Source of the DNA: Pseudomonadota bacterium
Lineage (GTDB): Bacteria > Pseudomonadota > Gammaproteobacteria > Xanthomonadales > Xanthomonadaceae
Assembly: GCA_023392975.1 (NCBI GenBank)
Contig: JAEWNA010000192.1
Span: 1-5,825, forward strand
Direction: 5' to 3'
Length of the DNA: 5,825 bases
Notes under the pieces: model-generated
Told to the model about the DNA's origin: nothing
The model's input: only the letters and a program-made list of their open reading frames with translations
The model's database searches: none
Program-made: the position numbers and the translations under genes
Shown here: positions 1-5,529 of the stretch, one piece after another
Position numbering within the stretch: the first letter of the stretch is position 1
How the letters are laid out: each line of letters starts with the position of its first letter

Positions 1-186
1 GAGCGCAGGCCACACAGCGCACACGGTTACAAGCCTCCGGCAAGCGTGCGCCGGAACTGGTCCGAACCCGATACCATCACCACAGGACTCACCGCCTGAG
101 TGGCTACAAAATCCGTACGCAGGTCAGGCTCGCGTCCGCTCGTCGGACGCGGCATCCTGCGGCGATCGGGCACGGATGCGGCCCAC
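1..186. other. Left-edge stretch without a recognisable gene
   Basis: I recognise no gene here. One forward frame is open from the window edge to a TGA at 97-99 and could be the tail of a gene that begins outside, but its 32 residues match no family I know. The frame of the downstream DUF3224 gene is also open back to the edge. The predicted residues there are Arg/His-rich and do not resemble that family, so I treat them as untranslated leader. A TACAAA at 105-110 is a possible -10 element for the downstream gene, but no convincing -35 stands at the right distance. No tRNA or hairpin terminator was seen. Confidence 0.4.
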
Positions 187-191
187 GGGAG
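187..191 (+). promoter_or_regulatory. Ribosome binding site of the DUF3224 gene
   Basis: GGGAG lies six bases before the ATG at 198. It fixes that start even though the reading frame stays open to the window edge. Confidence 0.6.
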
Positions 192-197
192 ACGACG

Positions 198-626
198 ATG
201 CCGAAGGTCGAAGGCGAGTTCGAAGTCCGGCGCGACCCGCAGCCGGCGCTGGACCTGGGCGACGGCGCGCAGGCCGCGCACCTGCGCTTCGACAAGACGT
301 TCCGCGGGTCGCTGGAGGCGACCGGCGTCGTCCACATGCTGGCGGTCGGCACCACGACCGAAGGCTCGGCCGCCTACGTCGCGGTCGAGCGCATCGTCGG
401 GACCCTGGAGGGCCGCGCCGGCAGTTTCTTCCTGCACCACACGGGCGTGATGGATCGCGGTGCGCCGTCGCTGGCGATCGGCGTCGTGCCGGATTCGGGC
501 ACCGGTGCGCTGGTCGGGCTGCGCGGGACGCTGGCGATCGACATCATCGACGGCCGGCATTTCTACGTGTTCGACTACACACTGCCCGATGGTGTCGCCG
601 CTCCGGACGCGGCGGCCGCAAGCTGA
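198..626 (+). CDS. DUF3224 domain-containing protein
   Basis: A 142-residue protein resembling the DUF3224 family, which consists of small single-domain proteins of about 130 residues with no established function. Family-like blocks occur in the expected order: a short N-terminal strand (VEGEFEV, 4-10), FDKTFRGSLEATG (31-43), a central AAYVAVERIVGTLEGRAG block (58-75) followed by SFFLHHTG (76-83), VVPDSGTGALVGLRG (96-110), and a closing HFYVFDYTLP strand (121-130). The alternating hydrophobic pattern and glycine turns suggest an all-beta, barrel-like fold; that is inference. There is no signal peptide or membrane segment, so it is probably cytosolic. The last dozen residues are an Ala-rich low-complexity tail beyond the family core. 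The start is chosen from the GGGAG site and because the family begins almost at once with this strand. The next gene lies 109 bp downstream on the same strand with no T-rich terminator between them, so readthrough is possible. Function is unknown. Confidence 0.85.
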   Translation: MPKVEGEFEVRRDPQPALDLGDGAQAAHLRFDKTFRGSLEATGVVHMLAVGTTTEGSAAYVAVERIVGTLEGRAGSFFLHHTGVMDRGAPSLAIGVVPDSGTGALVGLRGTLAIDIIDGRHFYVFDYTLPDGVAAPDAAAAS

Positions 627-722
627 ACGTGCTGACCGGCCGGAGTGTGGAAGCCATAACGCTTTCCGAAGATCGCCGGCGCTACAGTCGATAGGCCGGC
701 GCTTCCGGCAATCCGCACAGAC

Positions 723-728
723 AAGGAG
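723..728 (+). promoter_or_regulatory. Ribosome binding site of the small exported protein gene
   Basis: AAGGAG lies seven bases before the ATG at 736. It is the best Shine-Dalgarno match in the left half of the window. It picks this start over the ATG at 460, which opens the same frame much further upstream inside the DUF3224 gene. Confidence 0.75.
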
Positions 729-735
729 TTCTGCG

Positions 736-981
736 ATGAAAGCATCGATTGTGCGCGGCCGCCGGCCGCTCCTGCTCGCCCTCGCCACCGCGCTGGTCAT
801 CGGCGCCGCCGCGGCCGCCGCACCGGGCCCGACCGCCATCGGCGAGTTCTATTACTACTTCGACGCCGCCGGGAACACGATCGGCTACCGCGCCATCGAC
901 TGCCACGGCAACTACACGGCCTGGGGCAAGACCAGCACGCGCTATTCCAACGGCTACGCACTCTGCCTGCCGCGCGACTGA
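736..981 (+). CDS. Small exported two-cysteine protein, DUF6289-like
   Basis: An 81-residue protein with a clear Sec-type signal peptide: a basic n-region (K2, R7, R9, R10), a hydrophobic core of Leu/Ala at 11-28, and an Ala-rich end with probable cleavage near residues 28-29. The mature part would be only about 50 residues. It contains an aromatic GEFYYYFDAAG block (36-46), then GYRAIDCHG (50-58), TAWGKTS (61-67) and a closing NGYALC (72-77). The two cysteines, C56 and C77, could form a disulfide after export; that is inference. The FDAAGNTIG...C.G...WG pattern is the one I associate with DUF6289, small proteins of unknown function, but I cannot confirm this by search. The strong RBS supports translation. 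The hairpin at 1007-1036 ends the transcript. A TACAGT at 683-688 could be a -10 element but lacks a -35. Role unknown; secretion to the periplasm or outside is the only firm inference. Confidence 0.8.
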   Translation: MKASIVRGRRPLLLALATALVIGAAAAAAPGPTAIGEFYYYFDAAGNTIGYRAIDCHGNYTAWGKTSTRYSNGYALCLPRD

Positions 982-1006
982 ACGGCCGCCCCGTCGCAGT
1001 CGCCAA

Positions 1007-1036
1007 CGAAAACGCCGGCATCCGCCGGCGTTTTCG
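1007..1036. terminator. Bidirectional intrinsic terminator
   Basis: A perfect 13-bp inverted repeat, CGAAAACGCCGGC (1007-1019) and GCCGGCGTTTTCG (1024-1036), encloses a four-base ATCC loop. The GC-rich core is flanked by AAAA on the left and TTTT on the right, so RNA from either strand has a hairpin with a U-run. It lies between the convergent ends of the small exported protein gene (stop at 981) and the S46 peptidase gene (stop at 1058) and can serve both. Confidence 0.85.
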
Positions 1037-1057
1037 CATCACAGCGGGTGCGGCGGA

Positions 1058-3262
1058 TCACTTCTTCGCCGGCACGCCCAGTTCCTGCAGCAGCTGCGGC
1101 GCCGGGAACACTTCCTGCATGATCCAGCGCATGTAGCGCTGGTCGACCGAGATCATGCGGTTGACGTTGCCGTCGTAGATCCAGTTCGAGCTGACCGACT
1201 CCCAGTTGCCGTCGAACGCCAGGCCGACGAGCTTGCCCTCGGCGTTGAGCACCGGCGAGCCGGAATTGCCGCCGGTGATGTCGAGATCGGACAGGAAATT
1301 CACCGGCACGGTGCCGAGCTTCTTGTCGGCGAGGCCGCCGTAGCGCTTGGCGCGGATCGCTTCCAGCAGCGCCGGCGGGGCATCGAACGGCTCCTGCCCG
1401 GTCGCCTTGGCGGCGACTTCCTCGAGCAGCGTGAACGGCTTCTGCCGGGCGCCGTCGCGGGTGGTGTAGCCGGTGACGTTGCCGAAGGTGATGCGCAGCG
1501 AACCGTTCGCGTCGGGATACACCGCTTCGCCGCGGCTCTTCTTGTAGTCGGCCACCGCCTGCAGGTAGTGCGGCCGGGCGACGAGGTTGTCGCCGGCGCG
1601 GGCCTTGCGCGCCTCTTCCACCTGCAGCAGCGTCGGCATCATCGCCACCGCGTAGCGGATCGCCGGGTCCTTGCTGGTCTCGAACGCCTTGCGGTCGGCC
1701 TTCATCCAGCGCAGACGCTCCTCGGTCGAGCCGAGCTTGGTGGCCGACAGCGCCTTGAGCGCCGACGCGATGGCCTTGTCGTCGCCGCCCTTCAGCCACG
1801 CGTCCAGCGGCTTGAGGTGCTGCTCCTTCGGCAGGCGCAGGTACTGCTGCAGCCAGTAGCGGGTCAGTTCGCGGTCCATCGCCGGGACGTAGCGCCGCTC
1901 CATCTGGCGCAGGTCGCCCTCGATGCGGGCGTAGTCGCGCTGCTGGAAGCCGGGCTCGCGGTCGGCGTCGGGCCGGGCGCGCTCGATCGACAGCCGGTAC
2001 AGCTGCACCGCCGTCGCGAGCACGCCGTTGCGGCCGAGCTGCCCGAGGACGAGGTCGCGCTCGCGGGTGGCGGCGGCCTGGGTGTGCAGCGCACGCAGGG
2101 TCTGGTAGGCCTGCAGCGGTCCTTCGCCGTTGCGGCCGCGCTTGCGCAGGAACATCTCGATGGCCTCTTCCTGCTTGCGCTTGAGGGCGATCGCGCCCAT
2201 GCGCTCGAAGCCTTCGAGTTGGCCGTCGTAGTTCTTCAGCGAATTCTCCCAGCTGCGGACGATGCTGGCGTACTTCACCGCGACGTCGGGGTTCTTGCGG
2301 CCCTCGGCGTCGACCAGCGCCACCATCGCCTTGTAGTGGCGGCTGAGCGTGGGATAGGTCCAGTCCACGGTCTGTTCGAACTCGTCCGCCAGCGCATAGC
2401 GGTTGGTGCTGCCGGGGTAACCGGCGACCATCACGAAGTCGCCCGCGGCCAGCGGCTTGTCGGCGAACTTCAGCCACTGCTTCGGCCGGTAGGGCACGTT
2501 GTCGGTCGAATACGCGGCCGGCCGGCCGTCGCGACCGACGTAGGCGCGATAGAACGAGAAATCGCCGGTGTGGCGCGGCCACATCCAGTTGTCGACCTCG
2601 CCGCCGTAGTTGCCGATGCTCGCCGGCGGCGCGTAGACCAGGCGCACGTCGCGGATCTCGAGGTTGCGGAACAGGCGGTAGGTGCCGCCGCCGGAGAAGC
2701 TGTAGAGCCGGCAGCGGTAGCCTTCGCCCTGCTCGCAGTCCGCGATCAGGCGCTTCTCGATGGCGTCGTAGGCCCGGCTGCGCGCCAGTCCGTCGCGCGC
2801 CTCGGCGATCGCCTGGCGGACCTGCGCGGTCACGTCGTCGATGCGGTCGAGCACGTAGATGCGCGCACCCGGGCCGGCGCTGAGTTCCTGGGCCTGGGTG
2901 GCGGCGTTGAAGCCGTCGACGATGAGGTTCTTCTGCGGCGTCGAATTGAGCTGGATCGCACCGTAGGCGCAGTGGTGGTTGGTGGCGAGCAGGCCCTGCG
3001 GGGACACGAAGCTGCCGGTGCAGCCGCCCAGCGAGACCACCGCCCCCAGCGGGTCGCCGGAGAGGTCGGCGAGCTGCTTCGCCTGCAGCTTCAATCCCGC
3101 CGTCTTCAGCGGGCCGGCGATCTCCGGCAGCTGCTGCGGCACCCACATGCCTTCGGCGGCGCGGGCGGGGGCGGACACGGCACCGACGGCCGCGGAGAGC
3201 ACGGCGACGGCGAGCACGGGGAGGCGCGTGGCGGATTTCGATACTGGACCGGAACGGGACAT
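1058..3262 (-). CDS. S46 family serine dipeptidyl peptidase (DPP7-like)
   Basis: A 734-residue secreted serine peptidase of family S46, the family of bacterial DPP7, DPP11 and DAP BII; members run to about 700-730 residues. These enzymes remove dipeptides from peptide N-termini in the periplasm. Residues 1-35 form a signal peptide (basic start, LPVLAVAVLSAAVGAV core, probable cleavage ARA/AEG). The mature start GMWVPQQLP is typical. Catalytic residues by motif: His97 in TNHHC (94-98), Asp234 in WPRHTGDF (228-235), and Ser667 in GGNSGSP. The DNW at 224-226 supplies the Asn/Trp that grip the substrate's N-terminus in characterised members, and Asp684 in AFDGN supplies the conserved acidic residue. 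The residue after that Asp is Gly685, as in DPP7, and not the Arg that gives DPP11 its Asp/Glu preference. This suggests cleavage after hydrophobic residues. A longer start at 3322 exists, but 3262 gives a proper signal peptide; the RBS is weak in both cases. It is transcribed divergently from tdh and shares the terminator at 1007-1036. Confidence 0.95.
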   Translation of the reverse strand: MSRSGPVSKSATRLPVLAVAVLSAAVGAVSAPARAAEGMWVPQQLPEIAGPLKTAGLKLQAKQLADLSGDPLGAVVSLGGCTGSFVSPQGLLATNHHCAYGAIQLNSTPQKNLIVDGFNAATQAQELSAGPGARIYVLDRIDDVTAQVRQAIAEARDGLARSRAYDAIEKRLIADCEQGEGYRCRLYSFSGGGTYRLFRNLEIRDVRLVYAPPASIGNYGGEVDNWMWPRHTGDFSFYRAYVGRDGRPAAYSTDNVPYRPKQWLKFADKPLAAGDFVMVAGYPGSTNRYALADEFEQTVDWTYPTLSRHYKAMVALVDAEGRKNPDVAVKYASIVRSWENSLKNYDGQLEGFERMGAIALKRKQEEAIEMFLRKRGRNGEGPLQAYQTLRALHTQAAATRERDLVLGQLGRNGVLATAVQLYRLSIERARPDADREPGFQQRDYARIEGDLRQMERRYVPAMDRELTRYWLQQYLRLPKEQHLKPLDAWLKGGDDKAIASALKALSATKLGSTEERLRWMKADRKAFETSKDPAIRYAVAMMPTLLQVEEARKARAGDNLVARPHYLQAVADYKKSRGEAVYPDANGSLRITFGNVTGYTTRDGARQKPFTLLEEVAAKATGQEPFDAPPALLEAIRAKRYGGLADKKLGTVPVNFLSDLDITGGNSGSPVLNAEGKLVGLAFDGNWESVSSNWIYDGNVNRMISVDQRYMRWIMQEVFPAPQLLQELGVPAKK

Positions 3263-3291
3263 GGCGGATCGATCGCTGGACAAAGAGGTCG

Positions 3292-3297
3292 AGTGTA
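3292..3297 (-). promoter_or_regulatory. Possible -10 element for the S46 peptidase gene
   Basis: Reading leftwards, TACACT lies about 30 bp before the chosen ATG at 3262. It matches four of six positions of the sigma-70 -10 consensus, and no good -35 is visible at the usual spacing. A start of transcription just inside it would exclude the longer translation start at 3322, which agrees with the signal-peptide argument. Weak evidence. Confidence 0.25.
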
Positions 3298-3364
3298 TCG
3301 GCTCGCCACCGGCCATCGCCATGTCCGATGGTCATACCTCCGCGAAAACGACCGGGCCGTACGC

Positions 3365-3396
3365 CGGCGGACGGCCGATCCAGTCAGCGGACCGCC
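3365..3396. repeat. Two 12-bp direct repeats in the tdh promoter
   Basis: CGGCGGACGGCC (3365-3376) and CAGCGGACCGCC (3385-3396) agree at 10 of 12 positions and are spaced exactly 20 bp apart, close to two helical turns. The second copy overlaps the presumed -35 region of tdh. This layout could be an operator for a dimeric regulator. In such GC-rich DNA, coincidence is a real alternative. Confidence 0.3.
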
Positions 3397-3415
3397 TCTG
3401 GCCGGGGCGTATACT
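3388..3415 (+). promoter_or_regulatory. Probable sigma-70 promoter of tdh
   Basis: TATACT at 3410-3415 matches five of six positions of the -10 consensus. It stands out from its GC-rich surroundings and lies 31 bp before the tdh ATG. The -35 is poor: CGGACC at 3388-3393, with a 16-bp spacer, shares only GAC with TTGACA. Transcription would start near 3422, giving a leader of about 25 bases with no room for a riboswitch or attenuator. Confidence 0.5.
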
Positions 3416-3446
3416 GCGCGCCCCCAAGTATCGAGACGGGCGGGCC

Positions 3447-4484
3447 ATGGCCGCGACCACGATGAAGGCGCTGGTGAAGCGCGAAGCCGCCAAGGGCATC
3501 TGGATGGAGCACGTGCCGGTGCCGTCCCCCGGCGCGAACGAGGTCCTGATCAAGCTGGAGAAGACCGCGATCTGCGGGACCGACCTGCACATCTACCTCT
3601 GGGACGACTGGAGCCAGCGCACGATCAAGCCGGGGCTGGTCATCGGCCACGAATTCGTCGGCCGGATCGCCGAGATCGGCCCGGGCGTCACCGGCTACCG
3701 GATCGGCCAGCGCGTCTCCGCAGAGGGCCACATCGTCTGCGGCCACTGCCGCAACTGCCGCGCCGGCAAGCAGCACCTCTGCCCGAACACCGTCGGGATC
3801 GGCGTGAACCGCGACGGCGCCTTCGCCGAGTACATGGTGATGCCCGCCAGCAACCTGTGGCCGATCCCGGACCAGATCCCGAGCGAGCTGGCCGCCTACT
3901 TCGACCCCTACGGCAACGCCGCGCACTGCGCGCTGGAGTTCGACGTGGTCGGCGAGGACGTCCTGATCACCGGCGCCGGCCCCATCGGCGTGCTGGCGGC
4001 CGGCATCTGCAAGCACATCGGCGCACGCAACGTGGTCGTCACCGACGTCAACGACTATCGCCTGAAACTGGCCGCGGACATGGGCGCCACCCGGGTGGTG
4101 AACGTCGCCAACACCTCGATCAAGGACGTGATGAGCGACCTGCACATGGAAGGCTTCGACGTGGGCCTGGAGATGAGCGGCAACCCGCGCGCGTTCAACG
4201 ACATGCTGGGATGCATGTACCACGGCGGCAAGATCGCCCTGCTCGGGCTGCTGCCCAACGGCGCCGGGGTGGACTGGGACCGGGTCATCTTCAAGGGCCT
4301 CACCCTCCACGGCATCTATGGCCGTCGCATGTACGAGACCTGGTACAAGATGACGCAACTGGTCCTGTCCGGCTTCCCGCTGGGCAAGGTGCTGACCCAC
4401 CAGCTGCCGATCGACGAGTTCCAGACCGGGTTCGACCTCATGGAATCCGGCCGGTCGGGGAAGATCGTGCTCAGCTGGTACTGA
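3447..4484 (+). CDS. tdh: L-threonine 3-dehydrogenase
   Basis: A 345-residue zinc-dependent medium-chain dehydrogenase; the E. coli enzyme has 341 residues. It oxidises L-threonine with NAD+ to 2-amino-3-oxobutyrate, which Kbl splits to glycine and acetyl-CoA; it acts in the cytosol, and the family is tetrameric. The catalytic zinc site is Cys43 in AICGTDLHIY (41-50), then His68-Glu69 in the GHEF motif; Thr45 and His48 fit the proton relay. The structural zinc site is Cys98, Cys101, Cys104 and Cys112. The Rossmann fold carries GAGPIG at 176-181, and Asp200 ends the next strand, consistent with NAD over NADP. The YLWDDWSQRTIKPG segment (50-63) is typical of Tdh and separates it from sorbitol or alcohol dehydrogenases. 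The start at 3447 gives the expected length plus about five residues; an ATG at 3462 would match E. coli's length almost exactly, and neither has a strong Shine-Dalgarno sequence. The usual partner kbl is not adjacent. The gene stands alone, divergent from the peptidase and convergent with the porin. Confidence 0.95.
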   Translation: MAATTMKALVKREAAKGIWMEHVPVPSPGANEVLIKLEKTAICGTDLHIYLWDDWSQRTIKPGLVIGHEFVGRIAEIGPGVTGYRIGQRVSAEGHIVCGHCRNCRAGKQHLCPNTVGIGVNRDGAFAEYMVMPASNLWPIPDQIPSELAAYFDPYGNAAHCALEFDVVGEDVLITGAGPIGVLAAGICKHIGARNVVVTDVNDYRLKLAADMGATRVVNVANTSIKDVMSDLHMEGFDVGLEMSGNPRAFNDMLGCMYHGGKIALLGLLPNGAGVDWDRVIFKGLTLHGIYGRRMYETWYKMTQLVLSGFPLGKVLTHQLPIDEFQTGFDLMESGRSGKIVLSWY

Positions 4485-4561
4485 TCGCTGAATACGATTT
4501 CAGGGCGATTTGCGACGCGGCAGGCCCGAATGCATTGACGCGGCCTATGCTGCACCGCAAT

Positions 4562-4588
4562 AAAAACGGGCGCCGCGAGGGCGCCCGT
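4562..4588 (-). terminator. Intrinsic terminator of the porin gene
   Basis: A 9-bp perfect inverted repeat, ACGGGCGCC (4566-4574) and GGCGCCCGT (4580-4588), has a five-base loop. On the minus strand it is followed by a run of five T's (4566-4562), as needed to end the porin transcript 24 bp past its stop. On the plus strand the hairpin is followed by CGGGG, so it should serve tdh poorly. I found no other terminator for tdh. Confidence 0.8.
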
Positions 4589-4611
4589 CGGGGACCGCAC
4601 GGGGTCGGCGA

Positions 4612-5319
4612 TCAGCCGCCGATCGAGAAGGTCAGCACGACCTTGTCCTCGGCGTTGTCCTTGCCGAACACGTTGTCGGCCTTGCTGTCGTTGCCGACAT
4701 AGCCCAGGCCGATGTTGACCGGGCCGAAGTCGCGGTTCACGCCCACCGAGTAGGTGGCATACCCGCTCTCGGACGCGATGTCCTTGTCGATGGTGGTGTA
4801 ACCGAGGCCGGCGGTCAGGTTGATGTCGTGGCCGACGCCCCAGCTGCCGTCCAGCCCCAGGTAGGCGCTGTTGGTGTCGGTGTTGAGGTAGTCGTTGGTG
4901 TAGCCGAGGGTGATGCTGTAGTTCTCGGCGATGGTCGCCTTGCCGACCAGTTCGTTGTAGGCGTAATTCACGCCATCCGGCTCACCGGCATAGTTGTAGC
5001 GGACCAGCTGGACGTCGAGGTTGACCTGGTCGGACACGTCGCCGTTCCAACCGACGAACGTGTCGATCTCGGCATCGGTCGGATCGCCATGGCCGAAGTC
5101 CACGTTGGACGCCCAGCCGCCGACGTAGAGGCCGTTCTCCCAGCTGTAGCCGATGCCGCCCTGCAGGGCCGGATGGTCGTCGGTCTGGGAAATGCCGCGG
5201 AACATGTACTCGGACGTGGCGGCGGCGTTCCAGTTGAAGCCGGAACTGTCTTCTTCCTGGGCCTGGGCCGCGAACGGCGCGGCAGCCAGAAGGGCGAGCG
5301 CGATCAGGTGTTTGTGCAC
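4612..5319 (-). CDS. TorF family putative porin
   Basis: A 235-residue outer-membrane protein of the TorF/Gcw_chp group (TIGR02001-type), putative porins common in gammaproteobacteria. The substrate is not established. Residues 1-20 are a signal peptide (HKH, then LIALALLAAAPFAAQA, cleavage AQA/QEED). The mature N-terminus carries the family hallmark SEYMFRGISQ (36-45), then PALQGGIGYSW (50-60) and LYVGGWASNVDFG (64-76). The rest alternates polar and hydrophobic residues with aromatic girdle positions, as in transmembrane beta-strands, for example YSITLGYTNDY (134-144) and VNIGLGYVGN (201-210). It ends in VVLTFSIGG, a plausible last strand although it lacks the usual C-terminal Phe. The protein is acidic and has no cysteine, both normal for an outer-membrane barrel. 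The start is GTG at 5319, chosen from the GGAGG five bases before it and the intact signal peptide. It is monocistronic, with a terminator 24 bp downstream. Confidence 0.9.
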   Translation of the reverse strand: MHKHLIALALLAAAPFAAQAQEEDSSGFNWNAAATSEYMFRGISQTDDHPALQGGIGYSWENGLYVGGWASNVDFGHGDPTDAEIDTFVGWNGDVSDQVNLDVQLVRYNYAGEPDGVNYAYNELVGKATIAENYSITLGYTNDYLNTDTNSAYLGLDGSWGVGHDINLTAGLGYTTIDKDIASESGYATYSVGVNRDFGPVNIGLGYVGNDSKADNVFGKDNAEDKVVLTFSIGG

Positions 5320-5324
5320 GAGAA

Positions 5325-5329
5325 CCTCC
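5325..5329 (-). promoter_or_regulatory. Ribosome binding site that fixes the GTG start of the porin
   Basis: On the minus strand, TGGAGG lies five bases before the GTG at 5319. It supports that non-ATG start. A TACACT directly in front of it (5335-5330) is too close to the RBS to be a useful -10 element. Confidence 0.8.
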
Positions 5330-5388
5330 AGTGTAGGGCGATGGGATGGGGGGAGCAGAGGGCCGTCGGGGACGGCACCGGCCCGAGA

Positions 5389-5406
5389 TTAACCCATATT
5401 TAACCC
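5389..5406. repeat. Helically phased TTAACCC direct repeats
   Basis: TTAACCC occurs at 5389-5395 and again at 5400-5406, with starts 11 bp apart, or one helical turn, in an AT-rich patch inside GC-rich DNA. The pair lies about 70 bp upstream of the porin's GTG and roughly 85-100 bp upstream of the expected start of the sigma-54 transcript. It could therefore be an operator for the porin, the AT-rich part of the porin promoter, or the enhancer site of a sigma-54 activator. The sequence does not decide between these. Confidence 0.4.
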
Positions 5407-5463
5407 TTTGCGCGACTGACGGCGCGCGCGGTTCCGGCCGCGTTTTGGGACTTCGGTCATCTT

Positions 5464-5479
5464 TGGCATCGAACTTGCT
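5464..5479 (+). promoter_or_regulatory. Sigma-54 (RpoN) promoter
   Basis: TGGCAT-N5-TTGCT: TGGCAT at 5464-5469 and TTGCT at 5475-5479. The invariant GG (5465-5466) and GC (5477-5478) are ten bases apart, as required for the -24/-12 elements. It matches the TGGCAC-N5-TTGCA/T consensus at all but one position. Transcription should begin near 5490, leaving about 40 bases before the ATG at 5530. Such promoters need RpoN and an ATP-driven activator bound upstream. No sigma-70 promoter of comparable quality is seen for this gene. Confidence 0.8.
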
Positions 5480-5516
5480 TTGCAGTCCGGACATTGCGCC
5501 CGTCGCAAATCCCAAC

Positions 5517-5521
5517 AGGAA
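5517..5521 (+). promoter_or_regulatory. Ribosome binding site of the receiver-like gene
   Basis: AGGAA lies eight bases before the ATG at 5530. It is moderately strong and correctly spaced, supporting this start for a gene that is cut by the window edge. Confidence 0.6.
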
Positions 5522-5529
5522 TCGTTCGC

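Noticed and set aside
46..80. A stretch with a TCCGAACCC-like core that recalls a tRNA T-arm read on the other strand.
   Set aside because: The T-loop would read TTCGGAC, breaking the invariant A, and no acceptor or anticodon stem can be paired around it.
683..688. TACAGT as a -10 element for the small exported protein gene.
   Set aside because: No -35-like hexamer lies 15-19 bp upstream, so it is mentioned only as a possibility.
27..839. A minus-strand open frame of 270 codons covering the DUF3224 gene and the start of the exported protein gene.
   Set aside because: The plus-strand genes have RBSs, a family pattern and a signal peptide. The minus-strand product has none of these.
954..3335. 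A second long minus-strand open frame of about 790 codons overlapping the peptidase gene in a different frame.
   Set aside because: It is Arg/Pro/Ala-rich low-complexity sequence shadowing the S46 gene. The GGAGG in front of it touches the ATG too closely to serve as an RBS.
3384..4400. A minus-strand open frame of about 340 codons opposite tdh.
   Set aside because: It is antisense to a complete Tdh with both zinc sites and the NAD fold. Its Val/Ala/Asp/His-rich translation is typical of antisense reading.
749..4702. A very long plus-strand open frame of about 1300 codons running antisense to the S46 peptidase gene and on through tdh in another frame.
   Set aside because: It opposes two genes with full catalytic motifs. 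Its translation is the Arg/His/Val/Ala-rich kind produced by reading GC-rich genes in the wrong frame, with no recognisable domain.
4828..5403. A plus-strand open frame opposite the porin gene.
   Set aside because: It is a shadow of the porin, which has a signal peptide, the family motif, an RBS and a terminator.
5494..5508. Short inverted repeat TTGCG/CGCAA near the expected sigma-54 transcript start.
   Set aside because: A five-base-pair stem with a five-base loop is too weak to call a terminator, riboswitch or operator.
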